Assembly: GCA_018292915.2 (NCBI GenBank)
Contig: JACVVK020000290.1
Location: forward strand, 193,501-257,500
DNA length: 64,000 bases
Direction of reading: 5' to 3'
Source: Batillaria attramentaria
Taxonomy: Eukaryota > Mollusca > Gastropoda > Batillariidae
Shown: positions 21,201-26,801 of the stretch, piece after piece
Numbering within the stretch: position 1 is the first letter of the stretch
How the letters are laid out: the number at the start of each line of letters is the position of its first letter
Program-made: the position numbers and the translations under genes
Notes under the pieces: generated by a model
Seen by the model: the letters and a program-made list of their open reading frames with translations, nothing else
What the model was told of the DNA's origin: nothing
Databases searched by the model: none

Positions 21201-23519
21201 TGGGAAAAGGGGTGATATCATGCATGCGTTAGTGCGTGGTTATGATTAATTCAGGCTGGGGAATTTCAGTCATTTGGCAGTTTTCAGCCAAATTTCTTAT
21301 CCTTTCAGCCAAAAAATCTACATTTCAGCCCAAAGAAAAGAAAGGGGGGAAAGGGTTGTGTACACAGTAATGTAACACGATACATGCAAGGCCATACTGG
21401 ACAGCAGTCTAACTTCATTTTTGAAGACTTCTATGTCAGTACCAGGGCAGTGTTTCACTTGTGGGAGCCAGAAGATGCTACTGAATACCTTTAAAAAATG
21501 CAAAAATTTGTTTTCTGAAGTGGGGCTTTGCCCCATGGTCCCCCAGCAGGGCGCTGCCTCTGAACCCCGGCCTAGGGTTCAGTCTTTGTTTTTGTTTTTT
21601 CCCTCAGCAGTTCCCTAGCTTGGTTTATCTCGAAGACAAGTCTGTACACAGTTTTCAGAGCTATCTCGGGCATGGCAATAAACTTGCATTGAGTTGAATT
21701 GAACTGAATTAAGTTTCCTATTGATTTTGTCCGGGCTCCAAATTCTCCGTGGTAGTGGTTTTCCACGGTTGTGGCATCTGTTTCCGTTGGGGGGGGGGGG
21801 GGGATCCGCAGGAAAAAGAGTTACCTTAATTCTCAAGCGGTGCCGATCTTCGGTCATCCAGCAGAGAGAGACAAAGTTTATGTAATAGGGGTGAAAAAAA
21901 AAAAAAAAAAACGCCAGGCAATTGTAGCAGACAGATCATCTGCAAAGAGGAGAAACTTGGTCAGATTCTCAGACAGCTTTACAAACCTGGGCCCGCAAGT
22001 AAAAGTCGAGGTTAGGGATTTTAGCACCGGGTTAAAGTCTAATCTCGAACTAAACTAGCTCTAGGGTTACATTTCTGTTGTTTTTATTTTAATCAGGAAG
22101 CGGAACTAAACTAGCTCTAGGGTTACATTTCTGTTGTTTTTATTTTAATCAGGAAGCGGGGCCATTCCACCATGGTGCCTAAGCCGTTTAAGAAGGATTT
22201 TTGTTTTCTTCCTTTCTTCACTTCCTTTTTCTATTTAATTTCGTTTGGGGTTTCTTTTGTCCTAGTCTTGGTTAGACCCGTAGCCGTGGGTTAAATTAAC
22301 TTCGAGTTTTACATGCGGGCCCAGGACTGGCGTTTTCTAGTAGTAGCATTAACCCCTTTAAGGCGAGTAATCATGTTTCTGATCCAAGCATCATGGCTTC
22401 ATATCCATGGTAGGACAGATATCCTCACTGACCTTAAACATGCAGGACAGTAGTTCTCAATATCGTCTCCTGTGGCGCAGAAATGATAGGAAATATGTCC
22501 ATCCACATTGGTAATAAGTGATCGGACATATCCAAATGGGCGACGTCCATAATATTGATATGAACCCCTGCAGCATATTTACTAGACAGTTGGAATTAAA
22601 GAAATGGGGAGATGGGGTTAGGGAGATGGATATTCAAGATTACTTAGACCAATTCAACAGCTGTGAAGTAAGCCGTAAGCAGACACGTTGCAGATGGAGC
22701 AAATGAGTTTATGCAGTCAAAAAGAAACAGCTTTGTGGAACAGACTTGGCGGGAAAGTATTGATGCTTGGGGAGTCAATAAATACCATTCATCATGAACT
22801 CTCTTTCAAGGCTCACGAAGTGTCTTTTGTTGTGATAATTCATCTTCCGAATTGCACGCTTTGGGCCAGTCAGAATGTAATTCAGAACCATGATTAATAG
22901 GACTGATAGTGAAGAGATTACTCCCCTCAGTAATTTGGGTTTTTTTTAATAACTATACACCGCACATGTCGATTGCAGGCTTATATTGGAAGAAGAAAAA
23001 CTGCCATTTCTGAAGCTCTGCTGGCAAATGAAGTGCCACGTGTATTTGAACGTAGCGACTGTTTTCCTAACTGTGCGGTCTGTGACACTAAAGACCTTGT
23101 GTGTTTCAAACTGCAAAACACCACATACAACATAGCGAATTTGCTAAATGTGTCATATATCCACTCAAAACGGTTATTTGTTTCGAATTGTAACAATAGG
23201 GTCCGTCACTGCTGTCCAGCTTTTTTTTTGCTTTTTTTTTTTTTAGTTTGCCCTGGGTTTCACAGTGCTGAAAATGTTAAACGGAGCCTGTTTTCAGGAA
23301 GATAGATTTGTTGTTTTAGAGGTCATCTCAGCATGAATGTTTTTTTGTTTCTGTCTTCAGGCGACAAACGTCAAAGCTTGTAAACCAGTTGTATCTGAGT
23401 CATCGGACGTTGCTCTGAGGCTGAACCTGGAAGCCATCGTGGAAGATATCAAGATCATTGGCAAGAATTTGGTGGCCAGAGTGGAGGCCCATGATCTTGC
23501 CAATTCACAGTGTAGCTGA
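308..23519 (+). CDS. NOL6: Nucleolar protein 6 (Nrap), 5'-partial gene, 17 exons in window
   Basis: NOL6/Nrap is a nucleolar scaffold of the small-subunit processome, built from nucleotidyltransferase/poly(A)-polymerase-like modules, and acts in 18S rRNA maturation (family knowledge). Joined exons give 854 residues plus TGA: 308-477, 1002-1122, 2543-2706, 3140-3255, 3603-3783, 4766-4888, 5213-5364, 5835-6123, 7891-7987, 9972-10126, 10490-10653, 17169-17321, 17677-17735, 18583-18710, 19533-19766, 20512-20613, 23361-23519. All junction phases agree and all introns are GT-AG. Family-typical segments seen: PPTPMYN near the start, LLKVWLHQRQLD, FRQFWGEKSELRRFKDG (exon 7), the TEVFPP junction (exons 8/9), VVCKLEGSGKWP, DGFVFRLKLGL, FTPPVSPQVGLLRFL, VLWKPGALNNQEF and NLEAIVEDIKIIG near the C-terminus. 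The protein starts upstream of base 1. About 40 conserved residues expected between exons 13 and 14 were not found. AATAAA-rich sequence at 24302-24320 is a weak poly(A)-signal candidate. Confidence 0.96.
620..1480 (+). repeat. REP-1 MITE copies (two degenerate pieces) in NOL6 introns 1-2
   Basis: Pieces at about 620-770 and 1200-1477 share a family pattern found many times in this gene: GTGTTTCCTCC, CATGCCAAAACGCACC, TTGCACAGATTTTAGTC, and an end like CCATTTTAAGCCCTG. Full copies begin CAGGGCTTAAAAT, the reverse complement of that end, so this is a terminal-inverted-repeat (hAT-like) nonautonomous element. NOL6 exon 2 (1002-1122) lies between the two pieces. Confidence 0.7.
1002..1122 (+). 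CDS. NOL6: NOL6 exon 2 of window
   Basis: Starts in phase 0 after tgcag, donor gtaagt. Residues 57-96 (GYGSFSSFLAAMF, then VNKMMSSYQVLRHALLHL), matching the NOL6 segment that follows QRQLD. Confidence 0.94.
1658..1835. mobile_element. pogo-like MITE (CAGTxxAACCT termini, TA flanks)
   Basis: 178 bp beginning CAGTCAAACCTG and ending CAGGTTCGACTG, flanked by TA on both sides (1656-1657, 1836-1837). Related in form to 53374-53552. The TA duplication and CAGT termini fit Tc1/mariner-pogo elements; no transposase is present. Confidence 0.65.
2080..2428. mobile_element. REP-2 MITE, degenerate left end
   Basis: Same family as 21252-21622 and 8008-8880 (full termini CAGGCTGGGGAA and TTCCCCAGCCTG). 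Shared internal pieces: TTCAGTCATTTGGCA, GGTTGCACA, GGTGCCAGGAGAGGCTACTA, GCAGGGCGCTGCCTC, GGTTTCAGTCTTT. Noncoding. Confidence 0.72.
2543..2706 (+). CDS. NOL6: NOL6 exon 3 of window
   Basis: Acceptor cgcag, donor gtaggt. The split codon AGC restores HLSTSDWL. Residues 97-151, ending GYVNLCLGMTKAMYKR. A downstream intronic run resembles part of this exon's end (GLGMTKFVCK near 2850) but has no splice support. Confidence 0.94.
2768..2842. repeat. (CA)n microsatellite followed by G-run
   Basis: CA/CGCA repeat at about 2768-2803, then a G-rich run at 2820-2840, in NOL6 intron 3. Confidence 0.9.
3140..3255 (+). CDS. NOL6: NOL6 exon 4 of window
   Basis: Acceptor tttcag, donor gtaagt. Residues 152-189 plus two bases: VCHEASIAVECMTG to the LLMTPVPFFHKFDHIF segment typical of Nrap. 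Confidence 0.94.
3297..3422 (+). repeat. G/T-only tract in NOL6 intron 4
   Basis: About 125 bases made almost only of G and T (GTTT, GTTG, T-runs ending in a G-run). One of a recurring class, mostly on the + strand. Confidence 0.85.
3603..3783 (+). CDS. NOL6: NOL6 exon 5 of window
   Basis: Acceptor ttgcag, donor gtaagt. Completes a split His codon, then residues 191-250: KCQLAERLLDHGGHYVATV through the LLSQGLGDRVEL segment. Confidence 0.94.
3885..4660. mobile_element. REP-1 MITE interrupted by SINE-B
   Basis: REP-1 features at 3885-4188 (CACATTGCACAGATTTT, CCCCCGGACCCCC, TTGCCACTTTG) resume after the SINE at 4591-4660 (ACACTAAATGCTACACA, ATTTTAAGCCCTG). The short repeat TTTGA borders the inserted SINE. 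Confidence 0.7.
4190..4590 (+). mobile_element. SINE-B, tRNA-derived, near full length
   Basis: Head with A-box-like GGTCTAGTGGTTAAGAG and B-box-like GGGTTCGAGTCC, a body with TCTCTCCGGGTACTCCGGC, and tail GCGGCGCTTTGAGCCGATT, GGGTAAAGCGCCTATACAA ending in an ATT repeat. A matching antisense copy is at 18880-19268; 3' pieces at 52873-53130 and 62343-62452. No protein is encoded. Confidence 0.85.
4766..4888 (+). CDS. NOL6: NOL6 exon 6 of window
   Basis: Acceptor atttag, donor gtgagg. Residues 251-291: WSVSEDPPPGVSEGTLTFG to LDRGPPANSQE. A degenerate antisense copy of this exon and its flanks lies at 9363-9582. Confidence 0.95.
5000..5115 (+). repeat. SINE-B-related fragment
   Basis: Decayed match to the SINE-B body: CACCATTCATTC, GGGGTTCTCTCCCGGATACT, AAATGAATGCAACTC. 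Confidence 0.5.
5213..5364 (+). CDS. NOL6: NOL6 exon 7 of window
   Basis: Acceptor tttcag, donor gtaatg. Residues 292-341, holding the family signature FRQFWGEKSELRRFKDG followed by AEAVVWALSTCLSQKRS. Confidence 0.96.
5496..5800 (+). mobile_element. REP-1 MITE in NOL6 intron 7
   Basis: Begins CAGGGCTTAATATCTTCCAC, then two GTGTTT(T/C)CCACCTCT-type boxes and TTGCCACTTTGTCACTAAATG. The right end is lost. Confidence 0.68.
5835..6123 (+). CDS. NOL6: NOL6 exon 8 of window
   Basis: Acceptor tcaag, donor gtatga. Residues 342-438: RHADIHPDHIQHVERQIENV, a variable charged middle, then HVRQVLEDLGRS and LPLTINTVTGTDPVFRFTE. Confidence 0.95.
6188..6669 (+). mobile_element. SINE-E, full length with 12-bp target-site duplication
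   Basis: tRNA-like head (TGGTCTAGTGGTTAAGGCAT and AAGTTCGAGTCCC) followed by about 430 bp ending TTGTTGCTTGCGCGGCGTTA and CTAACTAACTAACC. Flanked by TTGTCTCTAAGG at 6176-6187 and 6670-6681, showing LINE-style insertion into NOL6 intron 8. Its 3' tail recurs at 61571-61614 and, antisense, near 53555-53590. Confidence 0.88.
7168..7340 (+). mobile_element. SINE-A, near full length
   Basis: tRNA-like head GAATGGTAGAGCGTTAGACT plus GTGAGTTTGAGTC, then TTGCCCC(G/A)TCTTTGATATCACCC, TGGTGGTAAAGGATGTTAAA and CCCACC repeats. One of about nine SINE-A copies or pieces in the window. Confidence 0.88.
7891..7987 (+). CDS. NOL6: NOL6 exon 9 of window
   Basis: Acceptor tttcag, donor gtaggt. Residues 439-470 (VFPPHSAVARLTSKSLL and on), completing the conserved TEVFPP across the junction. 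Confidence 0.95.
8008..8880. mobile_element. REP-2 MITE split near its left end by SINE-C
   Basis: The left terminus CAGGCTGGGGA at 8008 is followed directly by SINE-C. REP-2 resumes with CCGGGGAATTTTCAG at about 8521 and ends TTCCCCAGCCTG at 8880. The repeat of (T/C)GGGGA around the junctions fits a target-site duplication. Confidence 0.75.
8020..8517 (-). mobile_element. SINE-C, near full length, antisense to NOL6
   Basis: Read on the - strand: CCGGCCCCCGTAGTG, tRNA-like head with GGTTAGCACTTCGG and GGTTCGA-type B box, about 450-bp body, then poly(A) (seen as a T-run at 8020-8036). The same long element occurs at 25019-25488 (-) and 43030-43549 (+). Confidence 0.88.
9239..9310. repeat. (CA)n microsatellite
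   Basis: CA repeat with CG interruptions in NOL6 intron 9. The nominal open frames across it have no coding support. Confidence 0.95.
9363..9582 (-). pseudogene. Inverted, decayed copy of NOL6 exon 6 and flanking introns
   Basis: The reverse complement matches 4705-4940, covering the end of intron 5, all of exon 6 and the start of intron 6. It keeps TTTCTTGAATG(T/C)ATTTAGTGG, CACCTTGACGTTTGGT, TTCACGAAACCAACGCCTTG and CGCCTTCTGGACC. Relative to the exon it has an 11-base loss after GGATCCACC, a further single-base loss, and one extra A near the end, so the frame is broken. The 5' splice site GAG|gtgagg reads GAGatgagg, so it cannot be used. It lies antisense in intron 9, flanked by G/T-rich and CA-rich repeats. 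Confidence 0.92.
9583..9804 (+). repeat. G/T-only tract, T-run/G-run and (CA)n block
   Basis: G/T-only at 9583-9670 ending in a T-run joined to a G-run, then a T-rich stretch and a long (CA)n at about 9748-9804. Confidence 0.9.
9972..10126 (+). CDS. NOL6: NOL6 exon 10 of window
   Basis: Acceptor tatag, donor gtgtgt. The split codon gives VVCKLEGSGKWPEDLEAVRR, strongly conserved in NOL6. Residues 471-522. Confidence 0.95.
10179..10227. repeat. (AGT)n trinucleotide repeat
   Basis: About 15 AGT units in NOL6 intron 10. Confidence 0.95.
10490..10653 (+). CDS. NOL6: NOL6 exon 11 of window
   Basis: Acceptor ttacag, donor gtgagt. Residues 523-576 plus two bases: DGFVFRLKLGLTREIG, VRSPEGMVKMED, LPRITSWLQG. 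The next intron contains the LINE. Confidence 0.95.
10729..14013 (+). mobile_element. RTE-clade (SR2-like) LINE, near full length
   Basis: A 3285-bp insertion in NOL6 intron 11, sense orientation, flanked by the perfect 11-bp duplication ACTGTTTACAG (10718-10728 and 14014-14024). It has a short 5' leader, one long reading frame with endonuclease and reverse transcriptase, almost no 3' UTR, and ends CCAAGGGCCTAAGT without poly(A), as RTE elements do. The right target flank (CAGGGC..., CTTCCACCTT) looks like the end of a REP-1 MITE, so the LINE entered older repeat DNA. The open frame and clean duplication indicate a recent insertion. Confidence 0.95.
11007..14069 (+). CDS. LINE ORF: AP endonuclease / reverse transcriptase (RTE, SR2-like)
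   Basis: From the first in-frame ATG (11007) the frame gives 1020 residues with no internal stop. The exonuclease-endonuclease-phosphatase domain occupies residues about 25-290: TWNIRT, LSETRW (Glu59), QCYAPTN, MGDFNAKIG, QIDHICIS, SSDHHLL. The reverse transcriptase occupies about 500-790: GPDEIPAEAI, YRGIMLLSVPGK, QAGFRRNRSCADQ, YEKAFDSVD (Asp648), GVRQGCLLSPFLF, FADDLALLSH (residues 742-751), KINRKKTEL, YLGSVV. A C-terminal arm with WPEKIRNEELW, WIGHTLRK, KRKRGRPRNSW is typical of SR2/RTE proteins. No RNase H is seen. The frame runs past the element end at 14013; the last 18 or so codons and the stop come from host DNA. Confidence 0.95.
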   Translation: MTHCSESRKEAARPTPLLTPRTTTRVATWNIRTMYEVGRTIQVAREMKNYKIGVLGLSETRWLQTGQLRFSSGEQLLYSGHTEDGAPHTEGVALMLAPEAQRALIGWEPVNSRIITAKFITKKKDIKLNIIQCYAPTNDAEEEKKDDFYQQLQTVIDRGGAKDMTILMGDFNAKIGSDNTGYEDTMGTHGLGQMNENGERFADFCALNQLVIGGSIFPHKRIHKATWRSPDHITENQIDHICISRKFRRSWRDVRVMRGADVSSDHHLLATTLRLRLKRHTNANSIRTRYNVGLLRNTDTQAAFRISLSNRFQPLQDLIEDSEMDIETQWEHSKKLWHDTCEEVLGKRKTQHKEWISADTIQKLEVRKEKKTALNTSRTRRAKAKAQEEYTAADREVKRSTRKDKRDYIDNLASQAEEAARQGNLKDLYQVTKKLAGKFQQTDKPVKDKNGHPLTTTEEQLKRWAEHFRELLNRPIPETPPDIPPAETELPINCDKPSKAEIRKAIMTLRNGKAAGPDEIPAEAIKADTETAVNMLHSLFSKIWEKEEVPAQWKEGIVIKLPKKGDLRDCSNYRGIMLLSVPGKVLNRILLERMREAVDPMLRDQQAGFRRNRSCADQIASLRIIVEQSLEWNSPLYINFIDYEKAFDSVDREALWKLLRHYGVPGKIISLIQCTYQDMSCRIAHAGQLSESFEVKTGVRQGCLLSPFLFLLVIDWIMKTTTAGRKNGIQWTLWTQLDDLDFADDLALLSHSHSQMQDKTTCLEATSAGTGLKINRKKTELMKINTTANTPVTVGGEPIREVESFVYLGSVVDGQGGTDRDVTARIGKARAAMVMLKNVWASKVVSIRTKLRIFNSNVKSVLLYGCETWRTTKMMQQKIQTFLNTCLRRIFNIRWPEKIRNEELWERAGQEPVAKQILRRKWGWIGHTLRKPASSTTRQALTWNPQGKRKRGRPRNSWRRDTEAELCKQGTNWTGVARLAQNRVRWRRVVNGLCSTWSQGPKYCLQGLQSSTFTQIFTCV
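14176..14914. mobile_element. Possible TIR element (AGAGGTGTCAACTG ... GTTGGCACCTCT)
   Basis: AGAGGTGTCAAC at the left and its near inverse GTTGGCACCTCT at the right bound 739 bp of noncoding, AT-rich sequence. Only the ends support it; no second full copy is seen in the window. Confidence 0.4.
14923..15425 (+). mobile_element. REP-1 MITE with embedded SINE-A 3' fragment
   Basis: Begins CAGGGCTTAAAATGTTCCAC, contains a C-run/A-run and the GTGTTTCCTCC boxes, then TCCGGACACC. A 5'-truncated SINE-A (15252-15372) interrupts it before CGTCACTAACTGCTACATA and GATCATAGACCATTT. Confidence 0.72.
15252..15372 (+). mobile_element. SINE-A, 5'-truncated
   Basis: CAGCTGGGGCCACATATTTG through GTGGAAAAGGACGTTAAACT and ACACCCACCC; the tRNA head is missing. 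Confidence 0.82.
15430..16080. other. NOL6 intron 11, unique-looking stretch
   Basis: No coding exon, RNA gene or recognised repeat seen, apart from a short TATATATA run near 15658. Confidence 0.5.
16085..16395 (-). mobile_element. SINE-F, tRNA-derived
   Basis: On the - strand: GTGAGCGGTGGTCTAATAGG head, B-box-like GGGTTCGAGCCC, then TGTGATATGTGATACCAGG and GGGGGTTTCTCTCCGGGTTA. Pieces recur at 40504-40571 and 58644-58775, both also on the - strand. Confidence 0.72.
16797..17056 (+). mobile_element. Two SINE-A 3' fragments
   Basis: 16797-16845 (TATATTGTGGAGAAGGACAG, then CAAACACCCACC) and 16940-17056 (CCCGGCTAGGGCCAAATATT through CACCCACC). Both are 5'-truncated. Confidence 0.78.
17169..17321 (+). 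CDS. NOL6: NOL6 exon 12 of window
   Basis: Acceptor tgacag at 17163-17168 is chosen over an upstream cag at 17141-17143 because it gives LQG-VQQEHQAF in frame, as in other NOL6 proteins. Donor gtgagt. Residues 577-627: ATARLVKRWTAAQLL to LPFTPP. Confidence 0.92.
17677..17735 (+). CDS. NOL6: NOL6 exon 13 of window (short)
   Basis: Acceptor ttccag, donor gtattt. Only 59 nt: VSPQVGLLRFLKLVSSENFK. In other NOL6 proteins this segment continues for about 40 residues (a WKNxPL...VNLN stretch) that are not visible before the next exon. Confidence 0.9.
17766..18018 (+). mobile_element. REP-1 MITE, near complete
   Basis: CAGGGCTTAAAATCTTCCAC start, GTGTTTCCTCCTCTGAAGC, TTGCACAGATTTTAGCC, TTTGCCACTTTGGCAGTAAA, and the end GATCATGGACCATTTTCTGT. 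It occupies the interval where a missing NOL6 exon would be expected. Confidence 0.78.
18148..18244. repeat. (CA)n microsatellite with CGCA block
   Basis: CA repeat with an internal (CGCA)n run in NOL6 intron 13; an AG repeat and a G-run follow at 18405-18470. Confidence 0.95.
18583..18710 (+). CDS. NOL6: NOL6 exon 14 of window
   Basis: Acceptor gcttag, donor gtaggg. Joins exon 13 in frame (split GTG). Residues 648-690: VEDYTEKTWPTPQP, then RSVARESLRVLEEQI. Confidence 0.88.
18880..19268 (-). mobile_element. SINE-B, near full length, antisense
   Basis: Reverse complement of the 4190-4590 element over its whole length, including the AAT repeat tail at 18880-18893 and the tRNA-like head at the right end (GGGACTCGAACCCCTGACC, TAACCACTAGACCACC on the + strand). 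Confidence 0.88.
19533..19766 (+). CDS. NOL6: NOL6 exon 15 of window
   Basis: Acceptor ttccag, donor gtgagt. Residues 691-768: TIFRPPLEGFDLVVHL, RRYQAIDAADISSMM, DPVQYFLQELQ. Confidence 0.95.
19828..19912 (+). repeat. G/T-only tract in NOL6 intron 15
   Basis: (TTG)n and T-runs ending in a G-run; no C or A over most of its length. Confidence 0.88.
20512..20613 (+). CDS. NOL6: NOL6 exon 16 of window
   Basis: Acceptor caacag, donor gtgaga. Residues 769-802: EAYGELCLIFHDVYGGDA, then VLWKPGALNNQEFK, a conserved NOL6 C-terminal segment. Confidence 0.95.
21252..21622. mobile_element. REP-2 MITE, complete
   Basis: Starts CAGGCTGGGGAATTTCAG and ends GCAGTTCCCTAGCTTG, imperfect inverted termini about 370 bp apart. 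Same internal pieces as 2080-2428 and 8008-8880. Confidence 0.82.
21988..22328. mobile_element. MITE-3 with internal tandem duplication
   Basis: Ends CCTGGGCCCGCAAGTAAAAG and TTTTACATGCGGGCCCAGG form inverted termini. A 55-60 bp block (AACTAAACTAGCTCTAGGG to CAGGAAGCGG) is repeated twice at about 22047-22160. A second copy lies inverted at 40688-40976. Confidence 0.82.
22330..23360. other. NOL6 last intron, right part
   Basis: No repeat family of this window and no conserved protein recognised. Short open stretches at 22518-22706 and 22973-23200 were translated and match nothing I know. Confidence 0.5.
23361..23519 (+). CDS. NOL6: NOL6 terminal coding exon
   Basis: Acceptor cttcag; runs to TGA at 23517-23519. 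Residues 803-854, with the NLEAIVEDIKIIGKNLVARV motif matching the conserved C-terminal end of NOL6. Confidence 0.94.
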   Translation, partial: ATNVKACKPVVSESSDVALRLNLEAIVEDIKIIGKNLVARVEAHDLANSQCS

Positions 23520-24750
23520 GCAACAGTCACATTTAAGTGTGACACACTAAGCTTGCTGTTACAGTTGAACCTCACCAGGGGGCCACGCAAACAGACTTCC
23601 CAAGCAGGAGGACAAATGGTTTTTCATCGGCTGCTAAAGTGTCTGTAAAAGGTGGTTGGCAGTTTTAAGAGGGCCAGTTTCCCAGGTCGTGAAGACAGGT
23701 TTGGCTGCTGTCTCGAATTCCAGATGAGTCGTAGACAGGTGCCTCTGAAGCCTGAATCAACGCAGGAGCCATCGCCCAAATGGAACTTCGAACACAACAG
23801 AAGTTGTCCTTTAAAAGTTTGTGAGAAATATTTTTGATGACCCAACGCATGAATGACTTGACTATGTATTTAAGGTCTTAAGGCCGTTTCAGAAGTTAAA
23901 ATTAAGGCAGTGATTCGAACGATAACAGCTCGTAACTTGAATCTAGGCAACAACTGGCATCCACGCGTGAGCAGTCACCTGGAAACACTGAGGTCCCCGG
24001 ACTGGTCATGCACACACTTTTGCCAGTAATCACGGGGTTTAAGTTAATGTTAGCACATACCATTACCCCTGCGGATTGCAAGCACTGAATAGCACTTTTC
24101 ATGCGGTGAATTAGACAGAGGTCACCAGTGAATAGACTGGAGAGAGTGAGTTTTCAGAACTGCAAGTAGGTGACTGAATTTTTTTTCTTTCTTTCTTTCT
24201 TTATTGTACATCAGACATATAGCTGTACTGTCCCCATGAGACTGTAGGATCAACTTAAAAATCTGCTGTTTGAAAGAGGCAAGCAGTGTGTTTGATAAAA
24301 AAAAATAAAAAATAAATAAATTGCACTGTGCAAAGTACAAAAAAAAAAAAAATCTACAATATATATACAATTCTCTCAAATCATGGTAAAAGCGACGCTC
24401 AGCTGAACTGGAATTAGACTCAGTGTGCTGGTGAACACCGACCTAGTAGCAAGTCTCCGTTTCAAGTCATCACGTGCAGGACACAACACGCGCTAAGCGC
24501 AGTTGTGATGTGCTGCATACAGTGCCCAAAAGCACACTGTTTTGAACGCCATTTTCACTTTGGGTTTTTATTTGGAGATTTCAGACACACGGAAAACTCT
24601 GTAAGCAGTGGTATGACGGTAGTGGTTAAGATGTTTTTGCTTTCCTGTTGTTTTTGTTTGTTTTTAAGTTGTTTCTCTACAATTACACTGAATGGCCTCG
24701 TAGCAAAGCTGTGTAGCTCTGACACATTTTGTGTTTAAAAAAAAAAAATA
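23520..24750. other. NOL6 3' flank
   Basis: Probably contains the 3' UTR. AATAAA-type runs at 24302-24320 are poly(A)-signal candidates. A CAGTTGAACCTCACC piece near 23562 resembles a pogo-MITE end. No coding sequence seen. Confidence 0.45.
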
Positions 24751-25633
24751 TTTACAGGGTCCATACAGGTCATGGAATCCTGGAAAAGTCATGGAATTTG
24801 GAAATAGCTTTTCCAGGCCTGGAAAGTCATGAAATTATCTCAAGAGTCATGAAAAGTCATGGAATTTCAAAATTTTATGGAAGCTATTTTGAGCCCAACA
24901 GTGAAGCGGTCAGCTTGGTGATTACTCACTGGACTGATTGCCAAAAATACCAACAAACTGCCTTCCCATAAGGCTAATGACTAACTCTGAACATTGGTCT
25001 TGCTGACTGCGATAACTTTTTTTTTTTTTTTTTTTTTGCTGCCCCAACTCCTTTTTCCAGCTCCAGTGGTGTTCCTCCCAGGTCATGGGTGGAATCCACG
25101 AAGGGCTCGAAGGCTGGGGCATATTTTATTATGCATGATGATGGAGATGAGGATGATGGTAAGATGATGCTATGGAGGTCCATGTGGTTTGGGACTGCGG
25201 GACAGGGCCGCATTCCACGCTTCCTGTCATAAATATCCCGGCGTTTACCAGGCCCGGGAACTACGGCACCTGCGGTGCCGGCCGTGTAATCATCCACATC
25301 ATAAGACGTGTCATACCAAGGGAAGCACCCCCAAAGTCGCACCCGTGAAGTGGGTGAAGCTCGGCTGTGTGGCAACAGCCTCCCCATTGGGCCCATAGCA
25401 CACCCGCTCTGGGTAGGAGCCGACCTAGGTAGGAAAAATCCCGCTTGTCTCGGCTGGGATTCGAACCCGGGTCTCCCGGTCCATGGTCACTGCGATAACT
25501 TGGATAAGCTCTAATTTCTACCCTTAAGTGTGTCAGTGTGAAAGAGGGCGAGGAAGGTGTCATGGAAAACAGGAGAGTTGGCCACGAAAAGTCATGGATT
25601 TTTGAGACTGTGAACCTGTATGGACCCTGTAAA
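24751..25633. mobile_element. MITE with perfect 20-bp TIR, hosting a SINE-C
   Basis: 24751-24770 (TTTACAGGGTCCATACAGGT) is the exact inverse of 25614-25633. The interior repeats the word GTCATGGAA. Without the nested SINE the element is about 400 bp. The CAGGGTCC ends and imperfect 8-bp flanks suggest a hAT-type nonautonomous element, but the superfamily is not certain. Confidence 0.88.
25019..25488 (-). mobile_element. SINE-C nested in the 20-bp-TIR MITE
   Basis: Poly(A) appears as the T-run at 25019-25036; the 5' end stops inside the tRNA-like head after the B box. A 13-bp duplication ACTGCGATAACTT sits at 25006-25018 and 25489-25501, so the insertion is 5'-truncated and came after the MITE. 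Confidence 0.93.
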
Positions 25634-26039
25634 TTTAAGAGGTAGGGGTGGTTTGCATATAAGGCCAACTATCTATAACGAGACTCCTTCAGATTACCTA
25701 TCATCCCGGCATTCTTGTCACGTGTGACAACTGCACATAAGCCAGGAACTACTCCACTGTTATATAGCTTTAATATCAAGAATAACAGAGCTTTTAGCTA
25801 AACCTATTTTTTGAAGGTTCAGCGAGAAACACCAGTCCAAAAAGTTCCAATCTTGCGATTTCGTAAGTACAGTCCAAGCTATTCATGTTCTCGTTTTACC
25901 AGCCGTCTTGGTCGTCCAGATTAAATGTAAACATTAATTCTGTCGCGGAAGTCACAACAGCAACAGGAAAATCACAAGACATGAACAAGCGTTAGGCTGA
26001 CGTCAAATGTTTAGTTCACGGAATTGACGTCATCTCTTT

Positions 26040-26115
26040 CTCTCTCTCCAAAGATGCTAGATCTGCTCTAGCGCAGCGGATCTAGTGTCTTTGGTGGGCC
26101 TTACAGAGAGAAAGA
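26040..26115. repeat. Hairpin-forming inverted repeat
   Basis: Arms CCAAAGATGCTAGATC and GATCTAGTGTCTTTGG around a 15-20 base loop, with TCTCTCTC and AGAGAG further out. Confidence 0.6.
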
Positions 26116-26329
26116 AAAACCACCAAAATAAAAACCCACCGGCAACATTAACAACAAAACAGACAATAGCATGAAGTTTGGAGAAACAGCTTCATGGAAT
26201 GGGGCCATTCCTCCTTGTTAGACCCTGCAGATGTTTACTGAACTGAGTAGCAAATCTTTCAACTTTAAAAAACGACTTTATGTAAATAAAGGGTAAATAG
26301 ATTCGAACAGCATTGATCAGTTTGATCGC

Positions 26330-26348
26330 TCCGTGTGTGTGTGCGTGC

Positions 26349-26379
<31 letters not shown>

Positions 26380-26395
26380 CGCTCGCGCGTGCAGT
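26330..26395. repeat. (GT)n microsatellite
   Basis: GT/GCGT repeat ending in GCGCTCGCGCG. Confidence 0.95.
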
Positions 26396-26582
26396 GAATG
26401 TTGACGGAAATTTGATGATTGACGGCAGCAGCTTTCTCCATCATTAAATGTCGATGCCGGCTGTCCAAGTTGTGTTGTTCTTTCCCAAGCTGAAGACGAG
26501 ATTTGTTTATATTGTCCTCAAGTGATTTATTGCTTAACTCAAACGACTCACGTCACTTCACGTGTCGCGCATTTATACTATG

Positions 26583-26762
26583 GCTTTTTTTTTCTTCTTT
26601 TTTTTTTTCTTTTTTTTTTTTTTTTGGGGGGGGGGGGGGGGGGTGGGTAGGGAGACGTGCTAACGCTACAGAACACAAATAGCTTCCGGGTCATGTAGTA
26701 AGAATACGCTAAATGTACAATATTTTCGCCCCTTTTAAAATGTGTGCAGAGTCAAAAATGGC

Positions 26763-26801
<39 letters not shown>

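Noticed and set aside
22518..23305. Two open stretches in the last NOL6 intron
   Set aside because: No similarity I recognise, no fitting splice sites, and exons 16 and 17 join in frame without them.
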